Assembly: GCA_002730525.1 (NCBI GenBank)
Contig: PCAK01000024.1
Location: 1-60,094 of the forward strand
DNA: 60,094 bases
Source of the DNA: Acidobacteriota bacterium
GTDB taxonomy: Bacteria > Acidobacteriota > Vicinamibacteria > Vicinamibacterales > UBA823
Reading direction: 5' to 3'
Part shown: positions 41,570 to 49,813 of the stretch, piece by piece
Layout: every line of letters starts with the position of its first letter
Numbering within the stretch: position 1 is the first letter of the stretch
The notes under the pieces: model-generated
Told to the model about the DNA's origin: nothing
What the model saw: only the letters and a program-made list of their open reading frames with translations
The model's database searches: none
Program-made: the position numbers and the translations under genes

Positions 41570-42775
41570 TCAGGCACGTTCGAGCGCCATCGCCATGCCC
41601 ATCCCGCCACTGACGCACAGCGTAGCGAGACCGCGCGCCGCGTCGCGCCGGGCCAACTCGTGGAGCAGGGTCACGATGATGCGCGCGCCGGTGCAGCCGA
41701 TCGGATGCCCGAGCGCGATCGCGCCGCCGTTGACGTTGAGCCGGTCGCGGGCGATCGGCACGTCGCGCAGCACCGCCAGGACCTGCACCGCGAACGCTTC
41801 ATTCAACTCCACCAGATCGAAGTCGTCGACCGACCGCTGGAATCGTGCCAGCAGCTTCTGGATCGCGGGCACCGGACCGATGCCCATGATTCTCGGATCG
41901 ACCCCGGCGCTCGCCCAGCCGGTGATCGTCGCCAACGGCCGGCAGCCCAGCTGCGCCGCCCGGGACGCGCTCGCCAGCACCAGCGCCGCGCCGCCGTCGG
42001 TGATGCCCGAGGCCGAGCCCGCGGTGATGATCCCCGCATGCCCCTCGACCTCACCGAACACCGGCGTCAGTTTCTGGAGCAACTCGAGCGTCGTGCCGGC
42101 CCGCGGGTGTTCGTCGCGCGCGATCGTCGTCACGCGCCCCTTCCGGCTGGCCACCTCGACCGGCGCGATCTCGGCGTCGAAGCGCCCCCCGGCAATGGCC
42201 GCCTCGGCGCGCGCCTGGCTCTCGAGCGCGTAGCCGTCCGATTCGTCGCGCGAGATACCGTACTGGTGTGCGAGGATCTCGGCGGTCTCGCCCATGATCA
42301 GGTCGGAAAGCGGACAGCTGAACCCGTCGCGATACATCGCGTCGACGAACTCGACGTTGCCCAGCCGGTGGCCCCAGCGTGCGTCCTTCGCGTCGACCAG
42401 ATACGGCATCCGGCTCATCGACTCGACGCCGCCGGCCAGAACCACGTCGGCCTCGCCCAGCGCAATTGCCTGGGCTCCGCTGGCTATCGCCTGCAATCCG
42501 GAGGCGCAGGCCTTGTTGATGGTTTGAGCCGGCACGCTGTGTGGGAGACCGACGCGATGGCCGACCTGCCGGGCCGGATTCGGCCCCGATCCGGCCTGCC
42601 TGGCGTGGCCGAACCAGACGTCGTCGACGCTGGCGACGTCGATCCCCGCGCGCGTCAGCGCCGCTTTCGCCGCGACCGCGCCGAGCTCCGCCGGATGCAC
42701 GTCACGGAGCCCGCCGCCGTACTTTCCTATCGGAGTACGAGCAGCGCCTAGGATGACGACATCGTCGACGGGCAT
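41570..42775 (-). CDS. Thiolase (acetyl-CoA C-acetyltransferase type)
   Basis: A 401-residue thiolase from ATG 42775. Cys90 is in TINKACASGLQAIASG; later motifs are ELNEAFAVQVLAVLRDV, NVNGGAIALGHPIGCTGAR and LCVSGGMGMAMALE with the second Cys. KACASGLQA with PAQTINKAC is closest to biosynthetic acetoacetyl-CoA thiolases. It is the first gene of the run thiolase, isopropylmalate-dehydrogenase-like, thiolase, 3-hydroxyacyl-CoA dehydrogenase, and diverges from trkA. Confidence 0.92.
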   Translation of the reverse strand: MPVDDVVILGAARTPIGKYGGGLRDVHPAELGAVAAKAALTRAGIDVASVDDVWFGHARQAGSGPNPARQVGHRVGLPHSVPAQTINKACASGLQAIASGAQAIALGEADVVLAGGVESMSRMPYLVDAKDARWGHRLGNVEFVDAMYRDGFSCPLSDLIMGETAEILAHQYGISRDESDGYALESQARAEAAIAGGRFDAEIAPVEVASRKGRVTTIARDEHPRAGTTLELLQKLTPVFGEVEGHAGIITAGSASGITDGGAALVLASASRAAQLGCRPLATITGWASAGVDPRIMGIGPVPAIQKLLARFQRSVDDFDLVELNEAFAVQVLAVLRDVPIARDRLNVNGGAIALGHPIGCTGARIIVTLLHELARRDAARGLATLCVSGGMGMAMALERA

Positions 42776-42790
42776 AACCTTCGCATCATA

Positions 42791-42842
42791 GCAGAATGGC
42801 AGAATGGCAGAACTGCGCAGAACTGCCCGATCACGCGATCGG
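42791..42842. repeat. Short tandem repeats and a palindrome in the thiolase/trkA divergent gap
   Basis: gcagaatg occurs twice in tandem (42791-42806), followed by gcagaact twice (42807 onward, with two extra bases between). Then comes the exact 16-base palindrome ccgatcacgcgatcgg (42827-42842). The 128-base gap must hold both promoters; the palindrome could be an operator. Confidence 0.5.
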
Positions 42843-42903
42843 ATCGCGCGCACGCCCGTTGCCAAACCCCCACGTGGGTGCGAGAATGGAACCGCGTCCT
42901 ACG

Positions 42904-44247
42904 ATGCGCATCATCCTCATCGGCGGTGGCGAAATCGGCTACGCCCTGGCCAGGGCGCTCGCTCCCGACCACGACCTGCACGTCATCGATCATAATCCGG
43001 CCACGGCCGATCGCTTTCACTCCCTCGATGTGAACTTCGTGCTCGGGAGCGGGACAAGCGCCGACGTGCTGCGGCGCGGCGACGTCGAGTCGGTCGACCT
43101 CGCCATCGCGTGCACCGGTCTCGACGAAGTCAACATCGTCGCCTGCTCGATCGCCAAGAACCTGGGGGCCGCCAAGACAGTCTGCTTCGTGTCGCGGGAC
43201 GACTTCCTCGGCACCGTCGGCGGCCGCAACAGCCTGCGCGAGCACTTCGGCGTCGATCAGGTGATCTGGCCCGAAGCCCAGCTGGCCGAGGCAATCGAGC
43301 GGATCATCGCGGCGCCCGGCGCGATCGATGCCGAGATCTTCGCGGGCGGACAGGTCCAGCTGCTGGAGTACAGGCTCGGCGTTGGCTCACCGCTGACGGC
43401 CGGCCCACTCGCCTCGCTGCAACTGCCGCGCGGCGTGGTGATGGTGGCGGCCAAGCACGGCGACACCATCACGATCCCGCACGGCGAGACGCGGCTCGAA
43501 CCCGGCGACAAGGCGATCGTGATGGGGCGCCGCGAGGCCATGGCCGGCATCGAGGCCAAGGTGGCGCCGGACGGCGGGGGCCTGCACGACGCGCGACGGG
43601 TCACCATTATCGGCGGCGGCGACGTCGGGTTCCGGCTGGCGCAACTCTTGGATCAACGCGACGATGTGAGCCTCCAGGTCATCGAACGCGACGCGGCGCG
43701 AGGAGAAATGCTGGCCGCCACGCTGACGCGCGCGCTGATCCTCCGGGGTGACGGGACCGACCTCGAACTGCTCGAAACGGAGAACATTGGTCGCAGCGAC
43801 GTGCTCGTGTCGGTCATCGACAATGACGAGCGCAACCTGCTGGCATCGCTCCTCGGCCGGCAGCTGGGCGTCGACAAGATCATCACGCGGGTGAGCAAGC
43901 CGGCCAACCTCCGCTTGTTCGAGCGGGTGGGCATCGACGTCGCGCTGTCGGCCCGGGGCGCCGCCGTCGAGTCGGTCGTCCATCAGATCGAGGGCGGCAA
44001 GGCCGAACTGCTCGCCGTGCTCGAGGAAGGCCAGGCGAAGGTCTTCGAGCTGATCGTCCCTGACGACTATCCGGCCACGGCGCTCAAGGACCTCGCCGCA
44101 CCGCCCGAATCGATCGTAGGCACGATTCTGAGAAACGGCGACGCGATCGTCCCGTCCGGCGACGACCGGATCGAGCCGGGCGACCGGCTGCTCGTGTTCT
44201 GTACCGACGCATCCTCGGACCGGGTGCGGAAGTTCTTCTCGTCCTAA
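42904..44247 (+). CDS. trkA: Trk potassium uptake regulatory subunit
   Basis: A 447-residue cytoplasmic protein from ATG 42904 (MRIILIGGGEIGYALARAL); ATG 42886 is possible. It contains two RCK-N/RCK-C units. The first NAD(H) site is ILIGGGEIGYALA with IDHNPATADRF; the second is VTIIGGGDVGFRLAQLL with VIERDAARGEML. TrkA-C domains lie at about 140-220 and 365-447. It gates the TrkH channel in response to nucleotides. trkH follows after 25 bases. Confidence 0.95.
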   Translation: MRIILIGGGEIGYALARALAPDHDLHVIDHNPATADRFHSLDVNFVLGSGTSADVLRRGDVESVDLAIACTGLDEVNIVACSIAKNLGAAKTVCFVSRDDFLGTVGGRNSLREHFGVDQVIWPEAQLAEAIERIIAAPGAIDAEIFAGGQVQLLEYRLGVGSPLTAGPLASLQLPRGVVMVAAKHGDTITIPHGETRLEPGDKAIVMGRREAMAGIEAKVAPDGGGLHDARRVTIIGGGDVGFRLAQLLDQRDDVSLQVIERDAARGEMLAATLTRALILRGDGTDLELLETENIGRSDVLVSVIDNDERNLLASLLGRQLGVDKIITRVSKPANLRLFERVGIDVALSARGAAVESVVHQIEGGKAELLAVLEEGQAKVFELIVPDDYPATALKDLAAPPESIVGTILRNGDAIVPSGDDRIEPGDRLLVFCTDASSDRVRKFFSS

Positions 44248-44272
44248 TAGGAGGCCATCCGGATCGCACGCC

Positions 44273-45730
44273 ATGCGACTGGCGATCGTCCTTCACCTCA
44301 CCGGCACCATCCTCCGCGTTTTCGGCGCCGCGTTCCTGGCGCCACTCCTCGTCGCGCTCTACTACGGGGAAACGTCGGACGCGATCGGCTTCGTCGGCGC
44401 GGGCCTGCTGGCGGCGGTGGCCGGGCAGGCGATGCGCCGCCGCGTCGACCAGCGCGAATGGGTGCTCCGGCGCGTCGAGGGCATGGCCGTCGTCGCCGGC
44501 ACCTGGCTCCTGGTCGCCGTCATCGGCTCGGTGCCCTACGCGGTCGCCGGCCTGGGGACGGTCGACGCGCTGTTCGAGTCGATGTCCGGGATCACGGCGA
44601 CCGGCGCCACGATCTTCACGGACTTCGGGATGTTCGGACGGGGCCTGCTGTTCTGGCGCTCATTGTCGCAGTGGCTGGGCGGGATGGGCGTCATCACACT
44701 CTTCATCGCCGTCCTGCCCCGCCTCGCCATCGGCGGAAGGCAACTCTTCTTCACCGAGGCGCCCGGGCCGACCGACGACGGCCTGACCCCCCAGGTCCGG
44801 AAGACCGCCGGCTTGCTCTGGCGCCTGTATGCCGGTCTCACCCTGGCCGAGTTCGTGGCGCTGATGCTGGCGGGCATGTCGGCCTACGATGCGATCTGCC
44901 ATGCCATGACGACGATCGCCGCCGGCGGCTTCTCGCCGAATCCTGAATCGATCATGGGCTACCAGTCGGCCGCCATCGAGTGGATCATCTGCGGGTTCAT
45001 GTTCCTGGCCGGCGCCAACTTCGCCTTGCAGTACCGCGCGCTGCGCGGGCGTCCGCGCGCGCTCTTCGGCGACGACGAGTTCCGCGTCTACGCCGGCATC
45101 GTCTTGGTTGCAGCGGTCGCCCTCACCGGCTTCCTGGTGCAGGCCGGTGCGGCCACGGTCGACGCGGTGCGCGCTGGCCTGTTTCAGACGCTGTCGATCC
45201 TGACGACGACCGGCTATGCCAGCGAGGACTTCGGGCTCTGGAACGACCAGGCGCGGCTGGTCCTGCTCGTGCTGATGTTCATCGGGGGCTGCGCCGGTTC
45301 GGCCGCGGGTGGGCCGAAGGTCGTGCGACAGGTGCTCATCGCGCGGTACACGCTGCTCGAACTGAAGAAGACGCTGCACCCGCGGGCGGTGCTGCCGGTC
45401 AAACTGGGCGGGAAGGTCGTCCCCGACGACGTCATGCGCGCCGTCCTCGTGTTCTTCCTCTTCTACCTGCTGGCCTTCGCCGTGTGCGCCGGCCTGGTCG
45501 TGGCACTTGGCGCCGACATCGTGACCGGCATCACGGCGGCGACCGGCGCCCTCGGCAACATCGGCCCCGGGTTCAATCAGGTCGGCCCGATGGCCAGCTA
45601 CGCCGACCTGCACCCGGTCAGCAAGATCGTCCTGACGATGGCGATGTGGGTCGGCCGGCTGGAGGTGCTGACGGTGCTGGCGCTGCTCCGACCCGAGGTC
45701 TGGCAGTCGGTGACGGTCCGCGCAGATTGA
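44273..45730 (+). CDS. trkH: Trk potassium uptake channel subunit
   Basis: A 485-residue membrane protein with four membrane-pore-membrane repeats. Selectivity-filter loops are seen as SMSGITATGATIFTDFG, MTTIAAGGFSPN, TLSILTTTGYASEDF and ATGALGNIGPGFNQVGP; the Gly in each filter (TGAT, AGGF, TTGY, GNIG) is retained. WRSLSQWLGGMGVITLFIAVLP is typical of TrkH/KtrB. Together with TrkA it imports K+ driven by the membrane potential or Na+. It is the last gene of the pair; a 109-base gap to the PilZ gene shows a small GC hairpin (GCCTC/GGGGC near 45784-45800) of unknown meaning. Confidence 0.95.
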   Translation: MRLAIVLHLTGTILRVFGAAFLAPLLVALYYGETSDAIGFVGAGLLAAVAGQAMRRRVDQREWVLRRVEGMAVVAGTWLLVAVIGSVPYAVAGLGTVDALFESMSGITATGATIFTDFGMFGRGLLFWRSLSQWLGGMGVITLFIAVLPRLAIGGRQLFFTEAPGPTDDGLTPQVRKTAGLLWRLYAGLTLAEFVALMLAGMSAYDAICHAMTTIAAGGFSPNPESIMGYQSAAIEWIICGFMFLAGANFALQYRALRGRPRALFGDDEFRVYAGIVLVAAVALTGFLVQAGAATVDAVRAGLFQTLSILTTTGYASEDFGLWNDQARLVLLVLMFIGGCAGSAAGGPKVVRQVLIARYTLLELKKTLHPRAVLPVKLGGKVVPDDVMRAVLVFFLFYLLAFAVCAGLVVALGADIVTGITAATGALGNIGPGFNQVGPMASYADLHPVSKIVLTMAMWVGRLEVLTVLALLRPEVWQSVTVRAD

Positions 45731-45839
45731 CGCTGGCGGTCTCGTGCGAGCACCCGATAAGCCCTAGAGAGTGCCGTTGGGGGCCTCCCTGGCGGGGCTG
45801 GAAACTATAAGGTCCGTTTGGGGCGCATAACAGACGTTT

Positions 45840-46187
45840 ATGTCCTCTGAACGACGCGACGGCCCGCGCCTCGACATCCTCGGCGAACTCAACGGCGAGG
45901 TGATGGTCTTCCAGGCGATGAACGTCCGGGACCTCAGCATCGCCGGTGCCAAGGTCGAGACGCCGTTCGCGCTGCAACTCGACTCCATTCACGAGTTCCG
46001 CCTCACGCTGGGCGAACAGTCCGTCGTCGTGAAGGGGCGGGTGGCCCACTGCCAGATCAGCGACGTCGAGCAGGAGCACATCTCTTACCAGACCGGCATC
46101 GAGTTCGTCGACCTCGGCGAGAAGGTCACCGAAGCGATCGACGCCTTCCTCGAAACCGTCCGCTCCGAACGGCGCGGCGGCATCTAA
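45840..46187 (+). CDS. PilZ-domain protein
   Basis: A 115-residue protein consisting of one PilZ-like domain. The opening RRDGPRLDILGELNGEV contains an RxxxR-like head (SSERRDGPR) and the later D-x-S-x-x-G motif is present as VRDLSIAGAKVET, which is where PilZ domains contact cyclic di-GMP. It therefore probably is a c-di-GMP effector for motility or secretion. No partner gene is adjacent. It is followed by an inverted-repeat element. Confidence 0.85.
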   Translation: MSSERRDGPRLDILGELNGEVMVFQAMNVRDLSIAGAKVETPFALQLDSIHEFRLTLGEQSVVVKGRVAHCQISDVEQEHISYQTGIEFVDLGEKVTEAIDAFLETVRSERRGGI

Positions 46188-46345
46188 CCCCGGAACTCAC
46201 CTGGCTTGACGTCCCTGGCTTGTCCTGAACGCCGATGGCTGTGTTGCGCCTCGGTCACTTGGGCCCACCAAACTCCCTCGTCGCGCCTTGCCCTCGCCGC
46301 CCAGTCCGGCGCCAGAACACGTCGAGCCAGGTGAGTCCTAGGGTT
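46186..46345. repeat. 160-base element with 25-base inverted ends
   Basis: The left end (46186-46210, containing ggaactcacctggcttgac) and the right end (46321-46345, containing gtcgagccaggtgagtcc) are inverted copies with 21 of 25 positions matching; all four differences are transitions. No reading frame lies inside. It fills the gap between the convergent PilZ and cyclotransferase genes. MITE-like, or a long bidirectional terminator. Confidence 0.6.
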
Positions 46346-46350
46346 CCAGA

Positions 46351-46764
46351 TCAGCGGACGCGCACGTAGTCGAGGTAGTCGCCGGAGGGAATCCGGGGCG
46401 CCTGACCCAGTGGGGCGTTGTAGAAGTAGGCCCAGGCCCGCGCCGTCCGCCCATCCTCGAGGGTGACGTCGGTCTGGCTGCGGGTATAGAGGCTGTGGTC
46501 GGGGTCGGTCGGACGGTGGCCCTCGATCGTGTCCAGGGCCTGGAACACGGCGGTGGCATCGACTTCCCCACCGTGGATCTCGTGCACCTCACCCCAGACA
46601 CGTCCATCCGGCGCCGGGACCGCGGCCGGATAGATTCCCAGATCGTAGAGCGCGGCCTGCATCGAGCCTTTCCCGACGTAGCTCAAGCGTTCTTCGATCC
46701 CGGCGCGCCGGCGCCGGTCGAAGCCCGTCCGCAGCGTGCCGTAGAAGAACACCAGATCAGGCAC
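46351..46764 (-). CDS. Gamma-glutamylcyclotransferase-like (AIG2/GGCT fold) protein
   Basis: A 137-residue protein if started at GTG 46764 (VPDLVFFYGTLRTGF); a GTG at 46824 would add 20 poorly conserved residues. The family hallmark YGTLRxG binds the substrate carboxylate, and the catalytic Glu is in ALDTIEGHRPTDPDHS. VWGEVHEIHGG is typical of the third strand. Enzymes of this fold release 5-oxoproline from gamma-glutamyl compounds. The exact substrate is open. Confidence 0.85.
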   Translation of the reverse strand: MPDLVFFYGTLRTGFDRRRRAGIEERLSYVGKGSMQAALYDLGIYPAAVPAPDGRVWGEVHEIHGGEVDATAVFQALDTIEGHRPTDPDHSLYTRSQTDVTLEDGRTARAWAYFYNAPLGQAPRIPSGDYLDYVRVR

Positions 46765-46824
46765 CGTCTCTACCCCAGCGTTGGTTCCGGAATCGGCCGT
46801 GCGGCGGCGGCACAACGAGGACAC

Positions 46825-47000
46825 ACCACCCCCGGCGGAGTTCCTCAGCGCGTATCTGCGAATGACGCCAGAAACCGGGTCGGAATGAAGAAGGATGAGG
46901 ACGAATAAAACGGCCGCGGCTGCCTAACTGTCTGGCGCAGTGTATGAGGAGGGGTAACGCGAGTCAAGGCCGTGCGAACCCACCGAACCGGGCGACGTCG
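46825..47000. other. Intergenic stretch without a recognised feature
   Basis: 176 bases between two minus-strand genes. The open frames here are too short to credit. A promoter for the cyclotransferase gene should lie here, but I see no convincing boxes. Confidence 0.3.
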
Positions 47001-47966
47001 TCACTCGCCGGGCGGCGGCTCGGACGGCACCAGCATCTCGAACAGCTCGTCGGGAATGACGAAGGACAGCGCCACGCGCGTCCCGGTCCCGCCCAGTTGA
47101 ATCGAATCGAGCGCCACCTGCCAGACCGGGCGGCTCCCGGCCTGCATCCGCGCCAGCGCCATGAGCCCGCCGAGCACGTCGCGCAGGTTCTGGGCCGCCG
47201 CTTCGTCGCTCGCATCGGCTCGGATCACTCCACTCAGCCCGCCATTGACCCGGCCGCCGGCCGCGAAGTGCCGGAGCGCGGGCAACTGGGCGGCGACCTG
47301 CGGGGGCAACTCGGCCCGTTCGGTGAGGCTATCGAGACGTCCCACGGCCCAGGCGTTGAACTCGGGCTCCATTTCCTGCACGAGCCGCATCAGGTCCTCG
47401 TTCGCCGTCACGCTCTGAGCGCCGGACTCGAGCGCCATCCGGACCAGCCCGAGGTCGCCCAGCATCGCCAGGCCGGGCTCGACGAAGGCCAGGGCGAAGG
47501 GCCGACCGTCTTCCTCGATTTGTAGCAGGCTTCGTCCATCGAGATCCTCGATCTCGGCACCGTGCTGGCGCGCCAGCGCTTCGAGGTGTTCGTCGTCGAA
47601 CCGCCCGCGCAGCAAGACGACGGCGGATTCGTCGTCATCCTCCAACGCGTTCGGGACGAACCCGGCCACCACGTGGTCGATGTCGGCCTCGAGGTTGATC
47701 CCGGTCTGGACTTCGAACTCCTCCCGCACCGCACTGTCCGGCTCGACCTGCCGAAAGCGCTCGCGCAACCTCGAATTCATCACCGCGCGGAGGTCGGCGT
47801 AGGCGACGATGGTGGTCTCCGCGGGCAGGTACTCGAGATCCGACGCTCGGTCCTGGGGCGTCTCGATCGTGCTCCGACCGCCGTAGTACGCCACCACCCC
47901 GGCACAGAGGCCGAGCAGGAGGACGCCCCCAGAAACGGTCAGAAACAGCCGGTTATTCCTGATCAT
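47001..47966 (-). CDS. Membrane-anchored protein of unknown function
   Basis: A 321-residue protein with an N-terminal anchor (RLFLTVSGGVLLLGLCAGVVAYYGG) and a large exported domain. It starts LPAETTIVAYADLRAVMNSRLRERF and repeats strand-helix units such as ESAVVLLRGRFDDEHLEALARQHGAEIEDLDGRSLLQIEEDGRPFALAFVEPGLAMLGDLG. This arrangement resembles the DUF3352-like class of exported alpha/beta proteins, whose function is unknown. It lies 63 bases behind the ABC exporter operon on the same strand and could be its last gene. Confidence 0.75.
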   Translation of the reverse strand: MIRNNRLFLTVSGGVLLLGLCAGVVAYYGGRSTIETPQDRASDLEYLPAETTIVAYADLRAVMNSRLRERFRQVEPDSAVREEFEVQTGINLEADIDHVVAGFVPNALEDDDESAVVLLRGRFDDEHLEALARQHGAEIEDLDGRSLLQIEEDGRPFALAFVEPGLAMLGDLGLVRMALESGAQSVTANEDLMRLVQEMEPEFNAWAVGRLDSLTERAELPPQVAAQLPALRHFAAGGRVNGGLSGVIRADASDEAAAQNLRDVLGGLMALARMQAGSRPVWQVALDSIQLGGTGTRVALSFVIPDELFEMLVPSEPPPGE

Positions 47967-48029
47967 GCCGCGATTCCTAACGAATTATACCGATCGGCCG
48001 CGCGAAAAGTTCCGCAGCGCCGTCACTGG

Positions 48030-48890
48030 TCATTGATCCAGGACATACTCGCGACGCTCGACCGCGCGCACCGCCAGCAGGACCGCCACGGCCCAGATGA
48101 CAGCCAGCCAGAACAGGCTGCTGGCAGTCGATGGCACCTCACGGAACACGGCCGCCAGAAGGCTGACCACACCGTCCTGAGGGATGGCGTGCGGCACCAG
48201 GCCCTGCAGGTAGTGGGCGATGCTGAACTGCTTCAGGTATCCGGGCACCGCGACGACCGCCGGCTCCCACCCGAAGATGAAGACGAGTCCCATCAGCAGG
48301 GGCCGCCGGAACCAGGCACCCACGAAGGCGAAGACGGCGCCATAGACCGCCAGGCCCAGGGCCAGCAGGGCGAGGTCGATGAGCAGTGAGGGGAACCCCG
48401 CCGCGAGCGAGCCCCCACGCGAGGGCACGACCAGAAAGTAGATCAGCATCACCGACGGCAGGACGACGAACCCCGTGCAGGCCAGATACGCGAGGTACTT
48501 CCCCATCAGCACCGCCCCCCGGCGAATGGGGCGGGTAAACAGATACGTGATCGTGCGATCCTCCACCTCATCGGCCATCAGCGCCGTGCCGTAGAAGACG
48601 CCGAGCACAGGCACCGTGAACCGCAGGAAGAACACCCATACCATCAGCCCGAAGATCGTCGGACCGCTGACGACCAGGTCGTTCACGCGGAACGCCGGCA
48701 GGTCCAGGGCGAACGCCACTCGCACGACGAACGCCACGAGCACGGGGCCGCCGGTCACCAGCGCCATGAAGACGGTGCGCCGCGACCACAGCATCTCCCC
48801 TAGCGACACGTCGAAGACGCGCGCCGCGCCCGCCCAGAACGAGGGCATCTTGGTAGCCAGAGTCGCGGAGGGGATCGGAGCCTCGGTCAC
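48030..48890 (-). CDS. ABC-2 type transporter permease
   Basis: A 286-residue membrane protein from GTG 48890, 2 bases after the ATPase stop. About six membrane spans are seen (TVFMALVTGGPVLVAFVVRVAFAL, TIFGLMVWVFFLRFTVPVLGVFYGTALM, YLACTGFVVLPSVMLIYFLVV and others). The coupling-helix segment ADEVEDRTITYLFTRPIRRGAVLMGKYLA is the hallmark of NosY-like ABC-2 permeases. It probably exports a lipid, peptide or polysaccharide with the ATPase gene just upstream. Confidence 0.9.
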   Translation of the reverse strand: MTEAPIPSATLATKMPSFWAGAARVFDVSLGEMLWSRRTVFMALVTGGPVLVAFVVRVAFALDLPAFRVNDLVVSGPTIFGLMVWVFFLRFTVPVLGVFYGTALMADEVEDRTITYLFTRPIRRGAVLMGKYLAYLACTGFVVLPSVMLIYFLVVPSRGGSLAAGFPSLLIDLALLALGLAVYGAVFAFVGAWFRRPLLMGLVFIFGWEPAVVAVPGYLKQFSIAHYLQGLVPHAIPQDGVVSLLAAVFREVPSTASSLFWLAVIWAVAVLLAVRAVERREYVLDQ

Positions 48891-48892
48891 GT

Positions 48893-49813
48893 CTACTTCA
48901 CCAGGTAGGCGAACACCGCCTGCAGGTTGTCATCGGGCGAGTCGATCTCGTCGATCGCCCCGTGCGTCCCCGAGGCCGCCAACGCCGTCAGGCGGCCGTA
49001 GAACGCATCGGGTTCGGCGGTCTCGACGACGATGCCGCCGGACTCGAAGGTGAGGCTGAGCACATCGGCTTCAGCCAGCAGTTCCCGGGCGAGCGCGCGC
49101 GGCTGCTCCGCTCGCACGCGCACCTTGTGCGGGTGTTCATCGATGAGGTCGCGGATATGGTGGACGTCGCCTTCGGCGAGGATCCGGCCGTTGTGCATCA
49201 GGCAGATGTTCGACGTCATCGCCTCGATCTCGTGGAGGATGTGGCTCGACACGATAACGCTCTTGCCCTGGCGCCCCCAGTCGCGGATCCAGCGGATCGT
49301 ACGGCGCCGGGCGATCGGATCCATGCCCGCCAACGGCTCGTCGAGGATGAGCAGGTCCGGGTCGTGCGCCAGCGCCTGGGCGAGCTTCACGCGCTGGCGC
49401 ATCCCCTTGCTATAGGCGCCGATCTTCTTGTCGGCGACCTCGAGCAGATCGACGGCGCCGAGGGCGCGGCGTGCCGAGGCCTCCGCGGCGTCCCGCTCCA
49501 GGCCGTGCATCCCCACCAGCGCGGTCAGCCACTCGAGGCCGGTCATCCGGTCGTAGAACGCATCCTGCTCGGGGCAGAACCCGAGTCGGAGATACAGCGC
49601 CGGGTTGCCCCAGATGGGCTCGCCGAGCACCAGCACCCGACCCTGGCTCGGCTTGAGCTGCCCCGTCATGAGCTTGAGCAGCGTCGACTTGCCGGCGCCA
49701 TTGGGTCCGAGCAGTCCGGTCACCCCGGGGGGCACCGTGACGCTGACGTCGTTCAGCCCGATCACCTGGCCGTACCACTTCGACAGGTGCTCGGCGACGA
49801 GCGGCGCGGTCAC
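48893..49813 (-). CDS. ABC transporter ATP-binding protein
   Basis: A 306-residue ATPase from GTG 49813, overlapping the preceding permease stop (GTGA). Walker A is GLLGPNGAGKSTLL, the signature YSKGMRQRVKLAQAL, Walker B DLLILDEPLAGMDP and the switch His in VSSHIL. The C-terminal 80 residues form a typical regulatory domain of ABC-2 ATPases. Together with the 48030-48890 permease it makes one half of a four-gene exporter. Confidence 0.93.
   Translation of the reverse strand: MTAPLVAEHLSKWYGQVIGLNDVSVTVPPGVTGLLGPNGAGKSTLLKLMTGQLKPSQGRVLVLGEPIWGNPALYLRLGFCPEQDAFYDRMTGLEWLTALVGMHGLERDAAEASARRALGAVDLLEVADKKIGAYSKGMRQRVKLAQALAHDPDLLILDEPLAGMDPIARRRTIRWIRDWGRQGKSVIVSSHILHEIEAMTSNICLMHNGRILAEGDVHHIRDLIDEHPHKVRVRAEQPRALARELLAEADVLSLTFESGGIVVETAEPDAFYGRLTALAASGTHGAIDEIDSPDDNLQAVFAYLVK

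Noticed and set aside
45746-45770. CCGATAA resembling a sigma28 -10 element upstream of PilZ
   Set aside because: No TAAA-type -35 lies at the required distance.
45731-45839. Possible riboswitch or c-di-GMP aptamer ahead of the PilZ gene
   Set aside because: Only a 5-bp hairpin and an AT-rich stretch are visible; no known aptamer core was found.
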